Source: Deltaproteobacteria bacterium (GTDB lineage: Bacteria > Desulfobacterota > JADFVX01). From it: a stretch of 64,000 nt of DNA. The number at the start of each line of letters is the position of its first letter. The first letter of the stretch is position 1. The DNA lies in assembly GCA_029860075.1 (NCBI GenBank), contig JAOUBX010000005.1:1-64000 (forward strand), given 5' to 3'. Both the position numbers and the translations under genes were made by a program. The notes under the pieces are model-generated. The model did no database searches. It was not told the DNA's origin and saw nothing but the letters and a program-made list of their open reading frames with translations. Shown here in pieces: positions 61,246-64,000 of this stretch.

Positions 61246-61470
61246 ATGTTAAGAATGTTATCAAAAATGAGCAAGAGAGAGAGTGGTTTTACCCTCATTG
61301 AGCTCCTCATCGTTGTCGCCATCATCGGTATTCTGGCAGCCATCGCTATTCCGCAGTTCTCTTCATACAGGCGGAAGGCATACAATTCGGCAGCCCAGAG
61401 CGACCTGAAGAACTTCAAAACGGATATGGAAGCTCACTATGCCGAGCACCAGCAGTATCCAAGCAACTAA
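61246..61470 (+). CDS. pilA: Short type IV pilin PilA (PilA-N, Geobacter type)
   Basis: A 74-residue prepilin. After a 14-residue leader ending in Gly comes the prepilin peptidase site and the conserved helix [20 protein letters not shown] with Glu5. The mature protein is only 60 residues, lacks the globular head of normal pilins and closely resembles Geobacter PilA, including Phe1, Phe24, Tyr27, Tyr32 and Tyr57, with Phe43 and Tyr51 as well. AAGGAGG lies six bases before the ATG. It is followed by a secreted partner gene, as in split PilA-N/PilA-C systems. Pilus, pseudopilus or electron-transfer use cannot be told from sequence. Confidence 0.92.
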   Translation: MLRMLSKMSKRESGFTLIELLIVVAIIGILAAIAIPQFSSYRRKAYNSAAQSDLKNFKTDMEAHYAEHQQYPSN

Positions 61471-61497
61471 ATAATCAGAATTACGAAAGGAGTGAAG

Positions 61498-61890
61498 ATG
61501 ATGAAAATGATGAAGATAGTAGCCCTCGCGGCCTTTTTAACTGTAGTTTCGTACGGCAGTGCCTTTGCCGCAGCGGTAACTGTAACTTTTGATCCTGCTT
61601 ACCCCTATACGGTACCGGTCGGCACTCATGCCGATTACAACATTCCGGTAAAACCCTCGAAGAACGTAAGTCTTGCAGTAAGTATCGATACAAACAACAT
61701 TAATTATGTGGCGGGTACGTGCCACAAGGCAGGCGACAAAACATTCGCCAGTTCAGCCGGGGACACGAAGATCTATCAAAGGGACCTTGCCCCTGGAAAA
61801 TGCGCGGATGGTGCGAACACGATCCCGACTGCTCCGGTAGATTTCGGGGTTAATCCTGCTTGGGGGGGTAGTGCGTTTACAGCTATTTAA
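61498..61890 (+). CDS. Secreted partner of PilA, PilA-C-like candidate
   Basis: A protein of about 130 residues with a signal peptide (KIVALAAFLTVVSYGSAFA) and a mature beta-rich domain with two cysteines (GTCHKAG and GKCADG) that could form a disulfide, as in pilin head domains. It begins 27 bases after pilA, with GGAG before ATG 61498, and ends at a strong terminator. By position it corresponds to the small protein next to Geobacter pilA (Spc/PilA-C), which supplies the head for the headless pilin. Sequence similarity to that protein is not obvious by eye. Confidence 0.65.
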   Translation: MMKMMKIVALAAFLTVVSYGSAFAAAVTVTFDPAYPYTVPVGTHADYNIPVKPSKNVSLAVSIDTNNINYVAGTCHKAGDKTFASSAGDTKIYQRDLAPGKCADGANTIPTAPVDFGVNPAWGGSAFTAI

Positions 61891-61912
61891 AGCCTGATAA
61901 ATACCCGAATTT

Positions 61913-61948
61913 AAAAACAGACCTGATTATTTTCAGGTCTGTTTTTTT
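61913..61948 (+). terminator. Strong intrinsic terminator after the pilin genes
   Basis: AAAAACAGACCTGA pairs with TCAGGTCTGTTTTT over 14 bases around a six-base loop, ending in a long T-run. It closes the two-gene pilin transcript. Immediately after it a TATAAT at 61953-61958 might belong to a promoter for the following genes, but no matching -35 box is clear. Confidence 0.93.
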
Positions 61949-62107
61949 GTGGTATAATAGCGCGATAGTTTGATTATTCCCGGCTTCAGGAAATAAAAAC
62001 TATATGACGCCTCCAGGCGCTCCGTGCTAATTCGCTTATACTAATAGGGGTACATAAATCCGGTTTTCAAAAGGACAAGGGCCATAGAGGTATAATATAT
62101 ACTGCTT

Positions 62108-62947
62108 ATGTTCAAATATCTATCACTTTTCCGGCCTCATCAATGGATAAAAAACCTTCTTATCCTTTTTCCCCCTCTCTTTGGCGGGACAATTGCCTCA
62201 GCAGATGTCATTTTAAGGATATTTCCGGCATTGGCTGCATTCAGCCTTGCTGCCAGCTGCAGCTATATTATTAATGATATATGGGATGCCGAAGCAGACA
62301 GGAACCATGTGTCGAAAAAAAATCGCTTAATAGCTCAGAGGGAAATAGCTATACCTGTAGCAGGACTCCTGGCGTTTTTGCTCTTCACCCTCTCTTTTTC
62401 TTTGTCTGCTCTTGTTTCAAACCTCTTCTGGCTCTATTTGGCGGCCTATCTTGCAATATCACTCTCCTATACCTTCTTCCTTAAGAACGTTGTAATAGTC
62501 GATGTATTTCTTATTTCAGCCGGTTTTCTGGTCAGAGTTCTCTCTGGTGGTGAGGCATTCGGGATTGAAGTTTCCAAATGGCTCTTTATGACCGTATTTA
62601 TGGTTTCCCTATTCCTGGCGGCAGGCAAGAGAGCAGGGGAGATGATATCTATGGGTAAAGATGCCGTCATTCACAGGAAGAGCCTCTCTGCTTACAGTTC
62701 CTCATTTCTGGAGGGGACCCTGTGGTTTTCCGCCTCCGCTTCTCTTGTAACCTATGCCCTCTATACCATTGAAGAGAGAGGCGAATTGTTTTACACTGTT
62801 CCTTTAGCAGCTTTTGGCATGCTAAGGTATATTTTCATTGTAAAAGAAGGCAAGGGAGACCCTACGGATGCCCTTTTAAAGGATTGGCAAATAATGTTCA
62901 CCGGTGTAATCTGGCTGGTGGTTATAGGATTCATTATTTACAGATGA
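62108..62947 (+). CDS. UbiA-family prenyltransferase, DPPR synthase-like
   Basis: A 279-residue integral membrane protein with about eight helices. It resembles decaprenyl-phosphate phosphoribosyltransferases of the UbiA superfamily, which load phosphoribose on a polyprenyl phosphate. The first Asp-rich site is NDIWDAEADRNH (about 57-68), preceded by RPHQWIKNLLIL, and the second region lies in KRAGEMISMG. These enzymes feed arabinose-type or other lipid-linked sugars to glycosyltransferases. It lies five bases before a gene for a TMTC-like glycosyltransferase, so a glycosylation role, perhaps of the pilin, is possible. Confidence 0.82.
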   Translation: MFKYLSLFRPHQWIKNLLILFPPLFGGTIASADVILRIFPALAAFSLAASCSYIINDIWDAEADRNHVSKKNRLIAQREIAIPVAGLLAFLLFTLSFSLSALVSNLFWLYLAAYLAISLSYTFFLKNVVIVDVFLISAGFLVRVLSGGEAFGIEVSKWLFMTVFMVSLFLAAGKRAGEMISMGKDAVIHRKSLSAYSSSFLEGTLWFSASASLVTYALYTIEERGELFYTVPLAAFGMLRYIFIVKEGKGDPTDALLKDWQIMFTGVIWLVVIGFIIYR

Positions 62948-63026
62948 TATAATGTCTGCTCACGTCGGCAAAAATCCTGTCTATAAATTGGGAAATGGAG
63001 TTATAACTCCTGCAAAAGGAATCGCA

Positions 63027-64000
63027 ATGGTTTCCAAACATGTCAGGCCTGCATATTGGGCCATGCTGCTCTTTTCGATTACTGCCGGTCTCTATTACAG
63101 ATCTTTATCCGAGGTTTTTGGCGTCTTAACGATAGATGACGGCACATTGATGCAGCATCTCGCCAATCACAGGATGCAGTTCAATGAAGTTTTCCATTCG
63201 GCATGGCAAAAGAAGTATTATCGCCCTTTGGTAGATTTTTCCTATCTTGTTGATCAGAGACTGTGGGGAAGCGATCCTTCAGGGTTCCGCACGACTAACG
63301 TTCTTATCCACGCCCTTAATGTTGTCTTTTTTTATTTTATGGCCAGGATGCTGTTAAAATTCAAAAACGGCAGGAATGAGATTTCATTATTTGCGGCTAT
63401 TCTTTTTGGAGTCCATCCTGTTGCAGTCGAATCCGCTTCCTGGATATCCGGGCGCAGCGACTCTCTGGCAACGTTGTGGTCGTTGATAGCTCTTTTGCTG
63501 TACTTTCTTGCAAAAGATCGACACCGCTTATATATAATTCCGGCATTTCTTTTCTGTATCCCGGCAATTCTCTCGAAAGAGGTTGCCATAGCCGTGCCGC
63601 TGCTTGTCGGCATGTTCGAGATTTTTTATTGCGAGAGCTTTGGCTACGAGCGCAGCAAATATTCCATAGCAGGAATTGCCTTTATTTTATTCTCAATCCC
63701 GCTCTTTATCTTGTTCAGAAATATTGTTATTTCGGGAGAAGATATGGGGATCGGTTTAATATTGGGCGGCATTACGGAGGGGAATTTAATTTCCGTTGTG
63801 AGTACAGGCCTGGCCTCAATAGGTTTTTACGTGAAGAAATTTATATTCCCATTTCCCCTTAACATGATGATATTTGAAATCAATCTTAATTTATATGCTA
63901 TATTAGGTGTGATTATTATACTGTGCCTTACTTATTTGATTAATATTGACGAGGCAAAAAATTATTGTTTTCTTTTTATCTGGGCCTTGATCGGTATTGC
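63027..64000 (+). CDS. TMTC-like polytopic glycosyltransferase, truncated by window end
   Basis: An open frame that runs through the right edge of the window, with at least 324 codons and no stop. It is a GT-C type membrane protein: an early acidic DDG motif after the first helix, then VDFSYLVDQRLWG, HALNVVFFYFMARM, and the segment FGVHPVAVESASWISGRSD followed by LSKEVAIAVPLL. This pattern is typical of TMTC/O-mannosyltransferase-like proteins that often end in TPR repeats. ATG 63027 has AAGGA six bases upstream; an in-frame ATG at 62952 is possible. It probably acts with the UbiA-type gene. Confidence 0.75.
   Translation, partial: MVSKHVRPAYWAMLLFSITAGLYYRSLSEVFGVLTIDDGTLMQHLANHRMQFNEVFHSAWQKKYYRPLVDFSYLVDQRLWGSDPSGFRTTNVLIHALNVVFFYFMARMLLKFKNGRNEISLFAAILFGVHPVAVESASWISGRSDSLATLWSLIALLLYFLAKDRHRLYIIPAFLFCIPAILSKEVAIAVPLLVGMFEIFYCESFGYERSKYSIAGIAFILFSIPLFILFRNIVISGEDMGIGLILGGITEGNLISVVSTGLASIGFYVKKFIFPFPLNMMIFEINLNLYAILGVIIILCLTYLINIDEAKNYCFLFIWALIGI

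Noticed and set aside
1-64000. tRNA or rRNA genes and CRISPR arrays
   Set aside because: No cloverleaf-type sequence, rRNA conserved block or regularly spaced repeat array was noticed; the tandem repeats found are too few and too long for CRISPR.

Overview
The window looks like the chromosome of a Gram-negative anaerobe or facultative anaerobe of the former Deltaproteobacteria (Desulfobacterota in the broad sense, possibly near Desulfuromonadia). The pointers are a short PilA of the Geobacter type behind a sigma-54-like promoter, an NfnAB-type flavoprotein pair, anaerobic-type thiamine genes, nickel-pincer (Lar) genes, many c-di-GMP proteins, and outer-membrane or lipoprotein signals. Base composition is moderate, by eye somewhat below 50 percent GC, and uniform. 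I see no rRNA, tRNA, CRISPR array, intact insertion sequence or prophage. Taxonomy is an inference from gene content only.

Layout. 1-6.7 kb (+): glucokinase and phosphoglucose isomerase, a tandem-repeat intergenic block, larB-larC, and a receiver-GAF-GGDEF protein. 6.7-15.6 kb (-): an NfnB/GltA-like oxidoreductase and an NfnA-like partner fused to a HEAT-repeat domain; then a housekeeping string (small protein, rluD, pgeF, diguanylate cyclase, coaE), a zinc-ribbon protein, and a GntR regulator with a small protein. 15.9-26.6 kb: a cellulose locus with bcsA-bcsB-bcsZ and a glycerophosphodiesterase lipoprotein on the + strand, convergent with a class III cyclase, bcsG (cellulose phosphoethanolamine transferase) and an internally duplicated predicted outer-membrane protein on the - strand.

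26.9-34.3 kb (+): a receiver-PilZ protein, three paralogous receiver-AraC regulators around a DUF3352-like protein, small envelope proteins and an endolysin-like muramidase. 34.5-44.6 kb (+): a cytochrome-type fatty acid cis/trans isomerase, then a cassette of membrane proteins, a lipoprotein, a SIR2-like enzyme and two consecutive pentameric ligand-gated ion channel (pLGIC) homologues, the first fused to a dCache sensor. This cassette is the strongest candidate for an undescribed system. 45.4-55.3 kb (+): a ten-gene, tightly overlapping MoxR/DUF58 locus expanded with GYF, RDD and B-box-like zinc proteins. 56.2-60.9 kb (+): a TPP-riboswitch-controlled thiamine operon whose radical-SAM tyrosine lyase carries the HydG-type auxiliary-cluster motif. 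61.0-64.0 kb (+): sigma-54-like promoter, pilA, a secreted partner, a UbiA-family prenyltransferase and a truncated TMTC-like glycosyltransferase.

How the parts work together. Two diguanylate cyclases, the PilZ domain of BcsA and a receiver-PilZ protein form a plausible local c-di-GMP circuit controlling cellulose and surface behaviour. The envelope is a recurring theme: modified cellulose, cis/trans fatty acid conversion, muramidase, ion channels and pili. Family assignments come from motif recognition without database searches, and most start codons were chosen from Shine-Dalgarno (SD) spacing.
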